From Pseudomonas cremoris (GTDB lineage Bacteria; Pseudomonadota; Gammaproteobacteria; Pseudomonadales; Pseudomonadaceae): a stretch of DNA of 64,000 nucleotides. Both the position numbers and the translations under genes were made by a program. This document shows, one piece after another, positions 44,327 through 53,127 of this stretch. Under the pieces are notes generated by a model. It had not been told where the DNA came from. It worked only from the letters and a program-made list of their open reading frames with translations, and ran no database searches. Positions within the stretch are counted from its first letter, which is position 1; every line of letters begins with the position of its first letter. Where the stretch lies: contig NZ_JAAXCY010000005.1 in assembly GCF_014230465.1 (NCBI RefSeq), forward strand, positions 434,001-498,000. The letters are read 5' to 3'.

Positions 44327-44635
44327 TTATACGCGGTTGCTCTGCAGACGGTCAGCACCACCTTCGGCGACACGACGTTCCAGCAAGCGATCCGAGCCAC
44401 CTTCGGCTACGCGGTTGCCTTGCAGACGGTCGGCACCGCCTTCGGCGACACGACGTTCCAGCAGACGATCCGAGCCACCTTCGGCAACACGGTTGCCTTG
44501 CAGACGGTCAGCACCGCCTTCGGCAACACGACTTTCCATCAGACGATCCGCGCCGCCTTCAGCGACAACAGGGTGGGCAAATGCGTTGGCTGCGAGTACC
44601 GAGAAAGCGAGGCTAAGCAAGATTTGGCGTTTCAT
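44327..44635 (-). CDS. Secreted protein made of six 13-residue VAEGGADRL repeats
   Basis: A 102-aa protein: signal peptide (MKRQILLSLAFSVLAANAFA, then HPV) followed by six tandem copies of VAEGG(A/S)DRLxxxR with almost nothing else. Copies 2 and 4 are identical in protein (ending LQGNR), as are 3 and 5 (ending LLERR), which indicates duplication of a 26-residue (78-bp) unit. No cysteines and no membrane anchor. The repeat is charged (Glu, Asp, Arg) and probably flexible or a small solenoid. I do not recognise a function. It is a single-gene unit with its own terminator. Confidence 0.85.
   Translation of the reverse strand: MKRQILLSLAFSVLAANAFAHPVVAEGGADRLMESRVAEGGADRLQGNRVAEGGSDRLLERRVAEGGADRLQGNRVAEGGSDRLLERRVAEGGADRLQSNRV
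44338..44572. repeat. 39-bp tandem repeats within the VAEGGADRL gene
   Basis: Six in-frame copies of 39 bp; the + strand reads ACCTTCGGCxACxCGxxxxTCC-type units. The 78-bp double unit is repeated with few base changes, so copy number could vary between strains by slippage. Confidence 0.85.
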
Positions 44636-44744
44636 GAGAGTGTGCTCCGAGTGTTTTAGTGGGGTGCCGCTGGGTATGGGTTTGATGTTACGCGTTGCAT
44701 TTTTTTAGAGAACTTCATTGGGCTGATGGTGACTATCGATGCCA

Positions 44745-44772
44745 GCGATAGCCCGTTTTGGCGGGCTATCGC
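44745..44772. terminator. Hairpin downstream of the pirin gene
   Basis: GCGATAGCCCG/CGGGCTATCGC, 11 perfect pairs with a 6-nt loop, 8 bp after the pirin stop (minus strand). A T-run is missing, so it may be a stabilising or weak terminator structure. Confidence 0.5.
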
Positions 44773-44780
44773 AGGGACGG

Positions 44781-45503
44781 TCACGGCATCTGCGGCAATT
44801 CCAGGGGGCGCAGGTCGAACACCAGCACCTCAGCGTCCGTGCCTTGGCTCAGGCGAATCTGGCGCTCATCCCGCACTCGGGCACCGTCGCCTTCCTGCAA
44901 GCGCTGACCGTTGACTTCAACGCTGCCGCTGGCCACATGGATGTACACATGGCGGTCGGGCGGCAGGTCGAGGGTCGCGGCTTCATCACCGTTGAACAGG
45001 CCGGCGTACACCCTTGCGTCCTGGCGCACGCTCAGGGAGCCGTCAGCACCGTCTGGCGAGATGATCAACTGCAAGCGCCCACGTTTCTGTGCCTCGCTGA
45101 AATGTTCCTGCTGATAGCGCGGCTCGGCGCCAGCTTCGGCGGGCACAATCCAGATTTGCAGGAAGTGCACGCCACGCGTCTGGCTGTGGTTGAACTCGCT
45201 GTGGGCCACGCCGCTGCCGGCGCTCATCAGTTGCACATCGCCAGGGCGGATCACCGAACCCGTGCCAAGAGTGTCCTTGTGTTCCAGGGCGCCTTCGAGC
45301 ACATAGGAGAAGATTTCCATGTCGCGGTGCGGGTGCTGGCCGAAGCCTTTGCCGGCCGCCACGCGGTCATCGTTGATCACCAGCAGGTCGGAAAAACCCT
45401 GTTCTTTCGGGTTCCAGTAGTTGGCGAACGAGAAGGTGTGGAACGACTTCAACCAACCGTGATTGGCGGCGCCGCGTTCCGAAGCTTGGCGAAGGGTCAG
45501 CAT
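44781..45503 (-). CDS. Pirin-family protein (YhhW-like)
   Basis: A 240-aa bicupin. The metal ligands H57 and H59 are in HPHRDMEIF, with H101 and E103 in AHSEFNHS, as in E. coli YhhW and human pirin. YhhW has quercetin 2,3-dioxygenase activity in vitro; the physiological role in bacteria is unclear. ATG at 45503 after TTGAGGACAAG. Divergent to the GlxA-type regulator gene. Confidence 0.93.
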   Translation of the reverse strand: MLTLRQASERGAANHGWLKSFHTFSFANYWNPKEQGFSDLLVINDDRVAAGKGFGQHPHRDMEIFSYVLEGALEHKDTLGTGSVIRPGDVQLMSAGSGVAHSEFNHSQTRGVHFLQIWIVPAEAGAEPRYQQEHFSEAQKRGRLQLIISPDGADGSLSVRQDARVYAGLFNGDEAATLDLPPDRHVYIHVASGSVEVNGQRLQEGDGARVRDERQIRLSQGTDAEVLVFDLRPLELPQMP

Positions 45504-45516
45504 GGTCTTGTCCTCA

Positions 45517-45530
45517 AGTGGGAGCGGGCT
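45517..45530. repeat. Solitary REP fragment
   Basis: GTGGGAGCGGGCT matches the start of the REPIN arm, but no mirrored arm follows. Probably a decayed copy in the pirin upstream region. Confidence 0.5.
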
Positions 45531-45695
45531 GCGGTATGCAGGGCTCCTGCGTTGAGAAGAAGATTAATGGTTATCAGAAAATTCATTAAGAAGATGAAAT
45601 CTGAATAACTGTCCCTTTATAGTTGACAATAAAAGGCGTGCCATAATGCTCGGGCTGCCCCCTGAGCTTCTTTCTATTTATGGATGTTTTGCCCT

Positions 45696-46646
45696 ATGAA
45701 AACCGTGGCCATGGCGCTGTTTCCGGACTTCCTCCTGCTCGACATGGCCGGGCCGCTCGAAGTGTTTTCCATCGCCAACCGCTACCTGCCGGCGGCCGCG
45801 CATTACCAGATCCTCACCCTAGGCACCGAACCTGGGCCGTTGCGCGCCTCCAACGGCGTGGTGGTGCAGACCGACCTGCTGTTGGACCAGGCCGACGGCG
45901 CCTACGACCTGCTACTGGTACCCGGTGGCCCCGGCGCCTATAACGAATGCCACCCGGCGTTGCTGCCCTGGCTCAAGGCGGCTGCGCCAAGGGCGCGGCG
46001 CTTTGGTTCTATCTGCACCGGCGCCTTTGTGCTGGGCCACGCCGGGCTGCTGGACGGTCATCGCGTGACCACCCATTGGCACTACACCGAACGCCTGATC
46101 AAGGCGTTTCCCAAGGCTATCGTCGAGACCGATCGTATCTACCTGCAAGATGGGCGGTTGATCACCTCGGGCGGGGTCACGGCAGGCATCGACCTGGCGC
46201 TGTCGATCGTGGCCCAGGACCACGGCAAGGAAGTCGCGGTGGACGTAGCCAAGGTGCTGCTGGTGGTGATGAAGCGCCAGGGCGGCCAGGCGCAGTTCAG
46301 CCCGATGACCGCTGCGGTGGCGCCCCAGGAAACCGCGATCACCCGCGTGCAAAACCATGTGCTGGCGCACCTCGACCAACCGTTCACCATTGAGTCCATG
46401 GCCGAACTGGCCGGCATGAGCGCGCGCCATTTTGCGCGGCTGTTTGCCAAGGACGTGCAGATGACCCCCATGGCCTTCCTGCAGGGCGCACGCATCGACC
46501 GTGCCCGCCAGTTGCTGGAAACCACCGACCTGCCGCTCAAGACCGTGGCGTTCCACGCAGGCTTCGGCAGCGTGCGCTATATGCGCTTTCTGTTCAGTGA
46601 GAAGCTCGGCCTTAACCCCACCCAATACCGACAACAGTTCAGTTAA
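45696..46646 (+). CDS. GlxA-type regulator (DJ-1/PfpI + AraC)
   Basis: A 316-aa regulator: an N-terminal DJ-1/PfpI-like domain (about 1-185; GSICTGAFVLGHAGLLDG has the nucleophile-elbow cysteine position) and a C-terminal AraC domain with two helix-turn-helix motifs (FTIESMAELAGMSARHFARL and KTVAFHAGFGSVRYMRFLF). Family members (FtrA, CdhR, GbdR) control catabolic genes. Two starts are possible, 45684 and 45696; neither has a clear ribosome site, and I prefer MKTVAMALFPDF because it fits the fold. Target not evident. Confidence 0.9.
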   Translation: MKTVAMALFPDFLLLDMAGPLEVFSIANRYLPAAAHYQILTLGTEPGPLRASNGVVVQTDLLLDQADGAYDLLLVPGGPGAYNECHPALLPWLKAAAPRARRFGSICTGAFVLGHAGLLDGHRVTTHWHYTERLIKAFPKAIVETDRIYLQDGRLITSGGVTAGIDLALSIVAQDHGKEVAVDVAKVLLVVMKRQGGQAQFSPMTAAVAPQETAITRVQNHVLAHLDQPFTIESMAELAGMSARHFARLFAKDVQMTPMAFLQGARIDRARQLLETTDLPLKTVAFHAGFGSVRYMRFLFSEKLGLNPTQYRQQFS

Positions 46647-46741
46647 CGACAGGATGTCCGTCTCACACCCCCGAATGTCCGTGTCGCTCCCCGTGCCAGC
46701 ATTGTCCTGTCATCGCTAGCTGGCAAGATAGCTGCAAGCCC

Positions 46742-48265
46742 ATGGAAAAGGATGCGCAAACGCCCAAGGCCGGGCGTTTCAGCGCGATTGCACACATGAA
46801 CAACCCTCAGGCGATTGACGCTGATGGCACGGTGCGCTTCGGTGCCTATGCCTTTCACCGGCAACAGCGGCTGGTCAGCAAGGCAGGCTGGCCGGTGCCG
46901 TTGGGCGGGCGGGCGTTGGATATCCTCACCGTGCTGCTTGAAACTCCAGGGCAGTTCATCAGCAAGGTCACGTTGATCGAGCGGGTCTGGCCGAACAGCG
47001 TGGTGGAAGAGAACAACCTGCGGGTGCACATTGCCGCACTGCGCCGCGCCCTTGAAGGCCCGCGCTTTATCCTCAACGACCCGCAGCGCGGCTACTGTTT
47101 TGCTGCGCCTGTGCAGGGGGCGATCCAGCACGTGACACCCCGGCATAACCTGGCGGCGCGGCTCAACCCGCTGATCGGCTGTGACGCGTTGTTGGGCGTG
47201 CTGGTGCGGCGCCTGTCAGGGCAACGCCTGTTGACGCTCACCGGTTGCGCTGGCGTGGGCAAGAGCACCTTGGCCCTGGCCCTGGCCGAACGCGTATTGC
47301 CGCGTTATCGCGACGGCGTGTGGTGGGTTGACCTGGCCACGGTGGACGCGCCGATGAGCATGCTGCGCCACCTGGCCGCCGCGTTGCATTTGGAACCCAG
47401 CGGCAGCGCCACTGAATTGGCTCGCCAATTGGCCGACCGACAATTACTGCTGGTGCTCGACGGCGCCGACCTGCTGCTCGGCGCCTGCCGGCACTTGCTG
47501 CGCGTACTGCGTGAAAAAGCCCCCCAGGTCAGCGTGCTGATCAGCAGTCGCGAACCGTTGCAGATCGCCGGCGAATGGGTACAGCGCGTGTCTCGACTGG
47601 CGGTGCCCGCACCGTCGGCGCTGAGCAGCGTGGAGCAGGCGATGGCTTACCCTGCGGTGCAATTGTTTGTCGCAAGGGCGGCTGCCAGCCAACAGGGTTT
47701 TGCATTGCGGACCCAGGACTTGGCGCCCCTGCGGGATATCTGCCGGCGCCTCGACGCACTCCCACTGGCCCTCGAACTGGCGGCTGCCCAAGTGGATGCC
47801 CTGGGTGTGCGTGGCTTGCAGTTGCAATTGCGCCAAGGCTTGCAAGTGCTGACCCGGGGGCGGCGCACGGCGGTGGAGCGTCACCAATCGCTGACGGCCG
47901 CCCTGGACTGGACCTACGAGCGCCTGAGCCTGCCGGAGCGCTGGCTGTTCCTGCAATTGAGTTTGTTCAAGATGGCGGTGACCTTGCCCACCTTGAGTGA
48001 GCTGGTCGCCGGTACGGAGTTGGAACACGCCGACCTGGCCTATTTGCTGGGTCGCCTGGTGAACACCTCGCTGCTGAGCCTGGAGCCGGGGCCAGGTGAG
48101 GCGCGTTATCGCCTGCTCAATTGCGTGCGCTGCTATGCGCTGGCGCACTTGCGTGACCCGGCACAAGTGGCGCGCTTGCAGCAAGGGTATGGGCATTACC
48201 TGGGGCCGTTTTCAGGCCGGCCGTTTGTCTTGCAGCTCGTCGAGCAGGCTGCGTACGCTTATTAG
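46742..48265 (+). CDS. Winged-helix / NTPase regulator lacking a TPR domain
   Basis: A 507-aa protein: N-terminal trans_reg_C winged helix (about 35-125; ALDILTVLLETPGQFISKVTLI), then an NB-ARC/AAA-like NTPase with Walker A TGCAGVGKST and a Walker B-like LLLVLDGAD. It is a paralogue of the 920-aa protein on the other strand but stops where that protein's TPR-like region begins. Its last 54 bp overlap the end of that gene tail to tail, which suggests it was shortened in place. Likely a signal-dependent transcription regulator; the missing repeats would normally sense the signal or partner. Confidence 0.82.
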   Translation: MEKDAQTPKAGRFSAIAHMNNPQAIDADGTVRFGAYAFHRQQRLVSKAGWPVPLGGRALDILTVLLETPGQFISKVTLIERVWPNSVVEENNLRVHIAALRRALEGPRFILNDPQRGYCFAAPVQGAIQHVTPRHNLAARLNPLIGCDALLGVLVRRLSGQRLLTLTGCAGVGKSTLALALAERVLPRYRDGVWWVDLATVDAPMSMLRHLAAALHLEPSGSATELARQLADRQLLLVLDGADLLLGACRHLLRVLREKAPQVSVLISSREPLQIAGEWVQRVSRLAVPAPSALSSVEQAMAYPAVQLFVARAAASQQGFALRTQDLAPLRDICRRLDALPLALELAAAQVDALGVRGLQLQLRQGLQVLTRGRRTAVERHQSLTAALDWTYERLSLPERWLFLQLSLFKMAVTLPTLSELVAGTELEHADLAYLLGRLVNTSLLSLEPGPGEARYRLLNCVRCYALAHLRDPAQVARLQQGYGHYLGPFSGRPFVLQLVEQAAYAY

Positions 48266-50974
48266 ATCCTGGGTTGCAAAGCCTTCGGTAAACCGTGCAT
48301 GCACGGAACTCAACAGATCACGCGCCGGCTGCAGGCGTGCTTGTCGCTGCCACAACCGGGCCAACGACGTCGCGCAACGCAACTCCCAGGCCAACGCCCC
48401 TTGCTGGTGCGCCAGGCCCAGGGCTTCGAGCAGCAGCGCCTCGGCGGCACGGGTATCGGCCATGCCATCGGCGCGCACCCGCAGGATCTCCGCAGTGCAC
48501 CAGCCCGCCACACCGTTTCTGGCACGTTCGAAAACCGCGTCTTGTACCTCGATGGCATTGAACGTCACCAACGTATCTTCGACCAATCCCAACCCCTGGA
48601 CATCCGCCATCTGCAGCGTGCCTTCGTAGCAGCGCGCCCAGGTCTGGAACAATTGCGCCGAGTGCTTCTGTGCCTGTTGCAACAACAGGTCGAGGTTGTC
48701 GCGGGCGGTGGCGGTGTCTCCGTTGTAGTGAGGGATCACCACCCCGGCCAGGGCCAGGGTGTAGCAAATCGATGTGCCGTGATTGATCTGCAGCGCCAGT
48801 TCCAATGCCTGGCTTGCGGTACGCCAGGCGCGCTCCGGAAAGCCGCGCAGCCACAGGATGCGCGCAAGGATGGTCAACGAGGCGACGCTCTGGTCGTACT
48901 GCACGCCAAAGCCATGGGTGAACCGGTTGAGATGACCACTCTGGGCCATGCGCTGGATCACCTGTTCGGCATTGTGCTGCGCCAGCGCCTGGTTGCCTGC
49001 AAAGTGCTGCGCCAGTACGCGCAAACGTTGGGCGCTGAGGGCCAGCAACGGCTCGGCCTGGGGGCCCAGTTGGTCGAAATGCAGGCTTTGGGCCAAGGCT
49101 TCGCGGTAGTTGCCACAGCACAGGTTGACGGCCATATGGCCCGATACCGCGCGCAGTTGGCCAGCCAAATCCTTGCCGGCTTCCGCCAAGCGCCGGGCGC
49201 AGGTAAAGGCCTCGATGGTCTGCGGCGTGCCACCCTGAGCGTGGTAGGAAAAACTGCCTAGCGCCAACTGCAACGCCATATGCAAGCGTTGGCTCGGTGC
49301 ACTCGATTGCCCCAGGCGCAACAGGGCCTTGCCCACGTACAGGCCGTGTTCGCGCAGCAGCGACAGTTCCTGCCACAACGGCATGGCGCTGACGGTCAGG
49401 CGTATGCCCAGCAGGTGCACACCGCCGTCGCCCAGGCCCCAATCGAGGGCGGCGCGGATGTCTTCGCGCAGCGCTGCGTAGCGGTCGATCCACACCTGCG
49501 TAGCGGTGATTTCCCAATCGTCCTGCGCCTGGTTCATCAGGGCCAGGCAGCGCTCGGCGTGACGTTCGCGGGTGATGGCGAGTTCGTCGGCAACACTGAG
49601 TTTTTCCAGGGCGTAGGTGCGGGTGATGTCCAGTAGGCGATAGACCATCTCGTCATCGCCGGCCTCCACATTGAGCAAGGACTTGGCCACCAGCTGCGTG
49701 ATGGACCCCAGCACTTCAGTCGGCGCAATCTGCTCCCCGGCGATCACCGCCGCCGCGCTGGCCAGGCTGAACCCACCCCGGAACACCGCCAGGCGGCGCA
49801 GGCAAATTTGCTCGCATGCCGTCAACAGCTCAAAGCTCCAGTCCAGCGTGGCGCGCAAGGTTTGATGACGGGGCAGGGCACTGCGCCGACCCCGGGTCAG
49901 CAGGCGGAAGTTGTCTTCCATCTGCACCAGCAGCCCTGGCAAGCCGAAGCGTTCGATCTGCGCCGCTACCAACTCGATGGCCAGGGGAATGCCGTCGAGG
50001 CGCTGACAGATATCAATCGCCAGCGGCAGTTCGGCCTCGCTCAACTCAAAGCTGTCCTGCTGGGACATTGCCCGTTCGACCAGCAATTGCAGGGCCGGGT
50101 AACCGAGCGCCTGGGCGCGATTGCCGGTAGCGGGCGGGCAGGCCAAGGGGTCGAGGCGTTGCACATGTTCACCCTCGGCGCGCAATGCTTCGCGGCTGGT
50201 GGCCAGGATGTGCAGCTTGGGCGCGTGGCGCAGCAAGGTTTCGCTGATCAGCGCGATGTCGTCCAGCAAGTGTTCGCAGTTGTCGATCACCAGCAATAAC
50301 TGGCGCTCTTGCAAGCTGCGCGCAAATGTCGCCAGAGGTTCATGCTCGACTGCGGTGAGGTCGAGCAGGGCGGCGAGATTAGGCAGGATCATCGACGGTG
50401 TGCTGAGGGGCGTCAGGTCCAACAGGCGAATGCCGTCGCGGTAATGCCCAATCAGCAGTTCCGCCACGCGCAAGGCGACGGTGGTCTTGCCGATCCCCCC
50501 GGCGCCGGTGAGGGTGATAAAGCGGCGCTCGGGCAATTGCTGTACCAGGCTGTCGATCAGGGCCTGGCGACCGATCATCCGCGTACGGCGCAGGGGCAGG
50601 TTGTGCCCCTGGCTGGATGGGGCGCCGTCGTTGGGTAGGCTCATCGGTTCGATGCTCAGTGGCGCCACAAAACTGTAGCCACGCTGGGCCACCGTCACGA
50701 TATAGCGCTGCCCGGCCTGGCCATCGCCCAAGGCCTTGCGCAACGCCGCCATGTGCACCCGCAGGTTGCCGTCTTCCACAACGCTTTTCGGCCAGACGCG
50801 GGCGATCAACTCTTGTTTGCTCACCACATTGCCGGCCTGTTCCAACAGGATCAGCAGGATCTCCACCGCCCGTCGTCCCAGGCGCAACGGGCGACCAGCC
50901 TCCAGCACCAGGCGCTGGCGCGGATGGATGCGGTAAGGGCCGAACTGCACGGCCTGATCGCTGAGGTCACTCAT
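48212..50974 (-). CDS. Winged-helix / NTPase / TPR-like regulator (large paralogue)
   Basis: A 920-aa protein: winged-helix DNA-binding domain (about 10-105; AVEILLILLEQAGNVVSKQELI), NTPase with Walker A TGAGGIGKTT and LLLVIDNCEHLL, then a long alpha-helical, probably tetratricopeptide-type region (about 480-920). The layout resembles CadC/SARP-like plus MalT/AfsR-like regulators. Start at 50974 (MSDLSDQAVQFGPYRIHPRQ) gives the family beginning. No operon partners; convergent with its shorter paralogue. Targets unknown. Confidence 0.87.
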   Translation of the reverse strand: MSDLSDQAVQFGPYRIHPRQRLVLEAGRPLRLGRRAVEILLILLEQAGNVVSKQELIARVWPKSVVEDGNLRVHMAALRKALGDGQAGQRYIVTVAQRGYSFVAPLSIEPMSLPNDGAPSSQGHNLPLRRTRMIGRQALIDSLVQQLPERRFITLTGAGGIGKTTVALRVAELLIGHYRDGIRLLDLTPLSTPSMILPNLAALLDLTAVEHEPLATFARSLQERQLLLVIDNCEHLLDDIALISETLLRHAPKLHILATSREALRAEGEHVQRLDPLACPPATGNRAQALGYPALQLLVERAMSQQDSFELSEAELPLAIDICQRLDGIPLAIELVAAQIERFGLPGLLVQMEDNFRLLTRGRRSALPRHQTLRATLDWSFELLTACEQICLRRLAVFRGGFSLASAAAVIAGEQIAPTEVLGSITQLVAKSLLNVEAGDDEMVYRLLDITRTYALEKLSVADELAITRERHAERCLALMNQAQDDWEITATQVWIDRYAALREDIRAALDWGLGDGGVHLLGIRLTVSAMPLWQELSLLREHGLYVGKALLRLGQSSAPSQRLHMALQLALGSFSYHAQGGTPQTIEAFTCARRLAEAGKDLAGQLRAVSGHMAVNLCCGNYREALAQSLHFDQLGPQAEPLLALSAQRLRVLAQHFAGNQALAQHNAEQVIQRMAQSGHLNRFTHGFGVQYDQSVASLTILARILWLRGFPERAWRTASQALELALQINHGTSICYTLALAGVVIPHYNGDTATARDNLDLLLQQAQKHSAQLFQTWARCYEGTLQMADVQGLGLVEDTLVTFNAIEVQDAVFERARNGVAGWCTAEILRVRADGMADTRAAEALLLEALGLAHQQGALAWELRCATSLARLWQRQARLQPARDLLSSVHARFTEGFATQDLISVRSLLDELQDKRPA

Positions 50975-51031
50975 GGTTGCCCATGCTCTGGGAAAGGATC
51001 GGGCAAGCATATTCCAGGTGCAGGTGTACCA

Positions 51032-51430
51032 CTAGGCCGCGATCACGTGAGGCTTGTGACGCATGTGGTGATTTCGCCAGGTCATCGGGTTGACGCCCTC
51101 GCTGCGGGTGAACATATGGCAGAAGTGCGCCTGGTCGCAAAATCCACACTCCAGGCTGATTTGCGTGAGGCTCAGGGCGGAACCGGTGATCAGCTCCTTG
51201 GCCCTTTGGATGCGTTGTTGGCGTATCCACTCCTGAGGCGACAGCCCGGTGGTGCACTTGAACGCGCGGGAAAAATGGCTGCGCGACAATGCGCAGGCCT
51301 GGGCCAGGTCGGCAATTGCCAGGCTTTCGCCGAGGTTGGCCTGAATCAGTTGCTTGGCGATACGCTCGCGCCGGGGGCATAGGCCGCCGGTAGCGGATAA
51401 ACGGGGAGCCTTGAGTTCAAGTCGGGCCAT
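51032..51430 (-). CDS. Short AraC-family regulator (DNA-binding domain only)
   Basis: A 132-aa protein consisting of little more than the AraC domain: first helix-turn-helix LAIADLAQACALSRSHFSRA, second LSLTQISLECGFCDQAHFCHMF, ending with the usual TRSEGVNPMTWR. No sensing domain. Similar short AraC proteins act constitutively or through partners. It lies 57 bp upstream of the large NTPase regulator on the same strand, so they may share a transcript. Confidence 0.88.
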   Translation of the reverse strand: MARLELKAPRLSATGGLCPRRERIAKQLIQANLGESLAIADLAQACALSRSHFSRAFKCTTGLSPQEWIRQQRIQRAKELITGSALSLTQISLECGFCDQAHFCHMFTRSEGVNPMTWRNHHMRHKPHVIAA

Positions 51431-51634
51431 GACGGATGTCCGCAGTCGATGGGAGCGTTCCCGGTGAATGGATGCAGTGTAGACCGATACATTCTTGGCG
51501 CCTGACCGCCTGGCTGACGAGTTAATCGTTGTTAATTTCGCCAGGTGCAGTCACCGAAAAGACAGCACAGCGGTGCAATCGCGGCAGCGTCTGGCGTGCT
51601 TTTCTGTGCACTTGCCAACCGTTTGGATAGCCCC

Positions 51635-52543
51635 ATGAACCGCAACGACCTACGCCGCGTCGACATGAACCTGCTGGTGATTTTCGAAGCGCTGATGTTC
51701 GAGAAGAACCTGACCCGCGTTGCCGAAAAGCTTTTCATGGGCCAGCCGGCGGTGAGCGCGGCCCTGGGCCGCCTGCGCGACCTGTTCGACGACCCGTTGC
51801 TGTTGCGCAACGGGCGGGGCATGGAGCCCACGCCACGTGCCTTGGCGATACTCAAGGAATTGCAACCGGCCATGGACATCATCTCGGGCGCCGTCAGTCG
51901 CGCCAAGGATTTCGACCCCTCCACCAGCTGCGCGGTGTTCCGCATCGGCCTGTCTGACGACGCCGAATTTGGCCTGTTCCCGCCACTGCTTAGCCAACTG
52001 CGCGAAGAAGCCCCGGGGATTGTCGTGGTGGTGCGCCGCGCCAATTACCTGCTGATGTCGACGTTGCTGGCCAGTGGCGAGATTTCGGTAGGGGTGAGCT
52101 ACACCACGGAATTACCGGCGAATGCCAAGCGCAAGAAACTGCGGGACATCCCCTGCAAGGTACTGCGCGGCGACGACGGCTCTGAGCCGCTGACGCTGGA
52201 TGATTACTGTGAGCGGCCCCATGCGATGGTGTCGTTTTCGGGGGACTTGAGCGGCAACATTGATTTGGACCTGACACGTATTGGCCGGGCGCGGCGGGTG
52301 GTGTTGGCCGTGCCGCAGTTCAGTGGGCTGCGGGCGTTGTTGGCCGGTACGCAGATTATTGCGACGGTGCCGGACTATGCGGCGTGTGCGTTGACCGAGG
52401 GCACCACCTTACGCGCCGAAGACCCGCCGTTCGCGATTGATGCTGCGGAGTTGTCGATGGTGTGGAGTGGGGTGCATGACAATGATCCAGCGGAGCGGTG
52501 GTTGCGGGGGAGGATTGGGGAGCATATGGCTCGTGTTTTGTAG
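51635..52543 (+). CDS. LysR-family regulator (NodD-like subgroup)
   Basis: A 302-aa LTTR starting MNRNDLRRVDMNLLVIFEAL (ATG 51635; upstream in-frame sequence is not typical). Helix-turn-helix at about residues 20-50 (NLTRVAEKLFMGQPAVSAALGRLRDLF), then the binding domain. Divergent from the short AraC gene by about 200 bp. No obvious target gene adjacent: downstream is a repeat element. Inducer unknown. Confidence 0.9.
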   Translation: MNRNDLRRVDMNLLVIFEALMFEKNLTRVAEKLFMGQPAVSAALGRLRDLFDDPLLLRNGRGMEPTPRALAILKELQPAMDIISGAVSRAKDFDPSTSCAVFRIGLSDDAEFGLFPPLLSQLREEAPGIVVVVRRANYLLMSTLLASGEISVGVSYTTELPANAKRKKLRDIPCKVLRGDDGSEPLTLDDYCERPHAMVSFSGDLSGNIDLDLTRIGRARRVVLAVPQFSGLRALLAGTQIIATVPDYAACALTEGTTLRAEDPPFAIDAAELSMVWSGVHDNDPAERWLRGRIGEHMARVL

Positions 52544-52550
52544 TGGGTGT

Positions 52551-53013
52551 GCATATCCGTTATTTGGGTAACGGCCTCCTATGGTTCCGCCCTTACGGCG
52601 GGTCACTTTTGGAAGTGCGCGGCGGCCTTAGAGCCGACCGGTTAGTGTGTGTCGATCACAGCTCCCACATTTGGATCTCCATGTATCAGGCAGACAGCGG
52701 TCTGTTCTGGCTCTGGCTCTGGCTCTGGCTTTTGATTTGGCTTGTGATCTTGATCTTAGGCGCCCCGTTAAACCACGCTGGCCGAACGCAGGCTTGAATC
52801 CGTGGGTAACCCGGCAGGACGCCGGGTTAGCCGCCCCGCGCCATGGATGGCGCGTGGCGGCGGCCCACGGATTCAAGCCGGAGTGAGGGCACACCGAGCC
52901 TAAGCGAGGTGCCGAGTGGTGGGGCGAAGCGTTTTGCTTACTTTTGCGCTCTTCAAAAGTGAGCCGCTGTAAGAGCGGAACCATAATCAGCCGTTACCCA
53001 AATATCGGATATG
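52551..53013. repeat. 463-bp palindromic repeat element
   Basis: Imperfect terminal inverted repeats of roughly 60 bp: CATATCCGTTATTTGGGTAA at the left mirrors TTACCCAAATATCGGATATG at the right, and both arms continue through TATGGTTCCGC. Inside are a perfect 16-bp inverted repeat (GGCTTGAATCCGTGGG, 52791-52806, and its complement 52864-52879), smaller hairpins, a REP end (CTCCCACATTTGGATCTCC near 52662), and a (CTGGCT)n low-complexity run near 52710. No transposase. No convincing gene; ORFs here are by-products of the repeats. It occupies most of the 584-bp gap 52544-53127. Confidence 0.85.
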
Positions 53014-53127
53014 TACCCAACCCAACCCAACTCAACCCCCCTCAAACAGCACATACATCCAATTCCCCCCACCCCACCCCCGTCAAACTCCCCTCATCGC
53101 TGAAATCTCGAAGCAGAGGCACACCCC

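Noticed and set aside
44338..44572. Regular 39-bp repeats considered as a CRISPR array
   Set aside because: Repeats are contiguous without unique spacers and lie in frame in a signal-peptide-bearing protein gene; no cas genes.
45623..45648. TTGACA followed by CATAAT upstream of the GlxA-type gene
   Set aside because: The spacing is only 13 bp (15 to a shifted hexamer), too short for a sigma-70 promoter.
46742..48265. Frameshift joining the 507-aa regulator to a lost downstream TPR part
   Set aside because: Downstream sequence is the 3' end of the paralogue on the other strand; no further + strand frame continues the domain, so this is truncation and not a frameshift.
52498..52886. ORFs in the 52.5-53.0 kb repeat element
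   Set aside because: They follow the repeat and its low-complexity run, lack ribosome sites and have no family resemblance.
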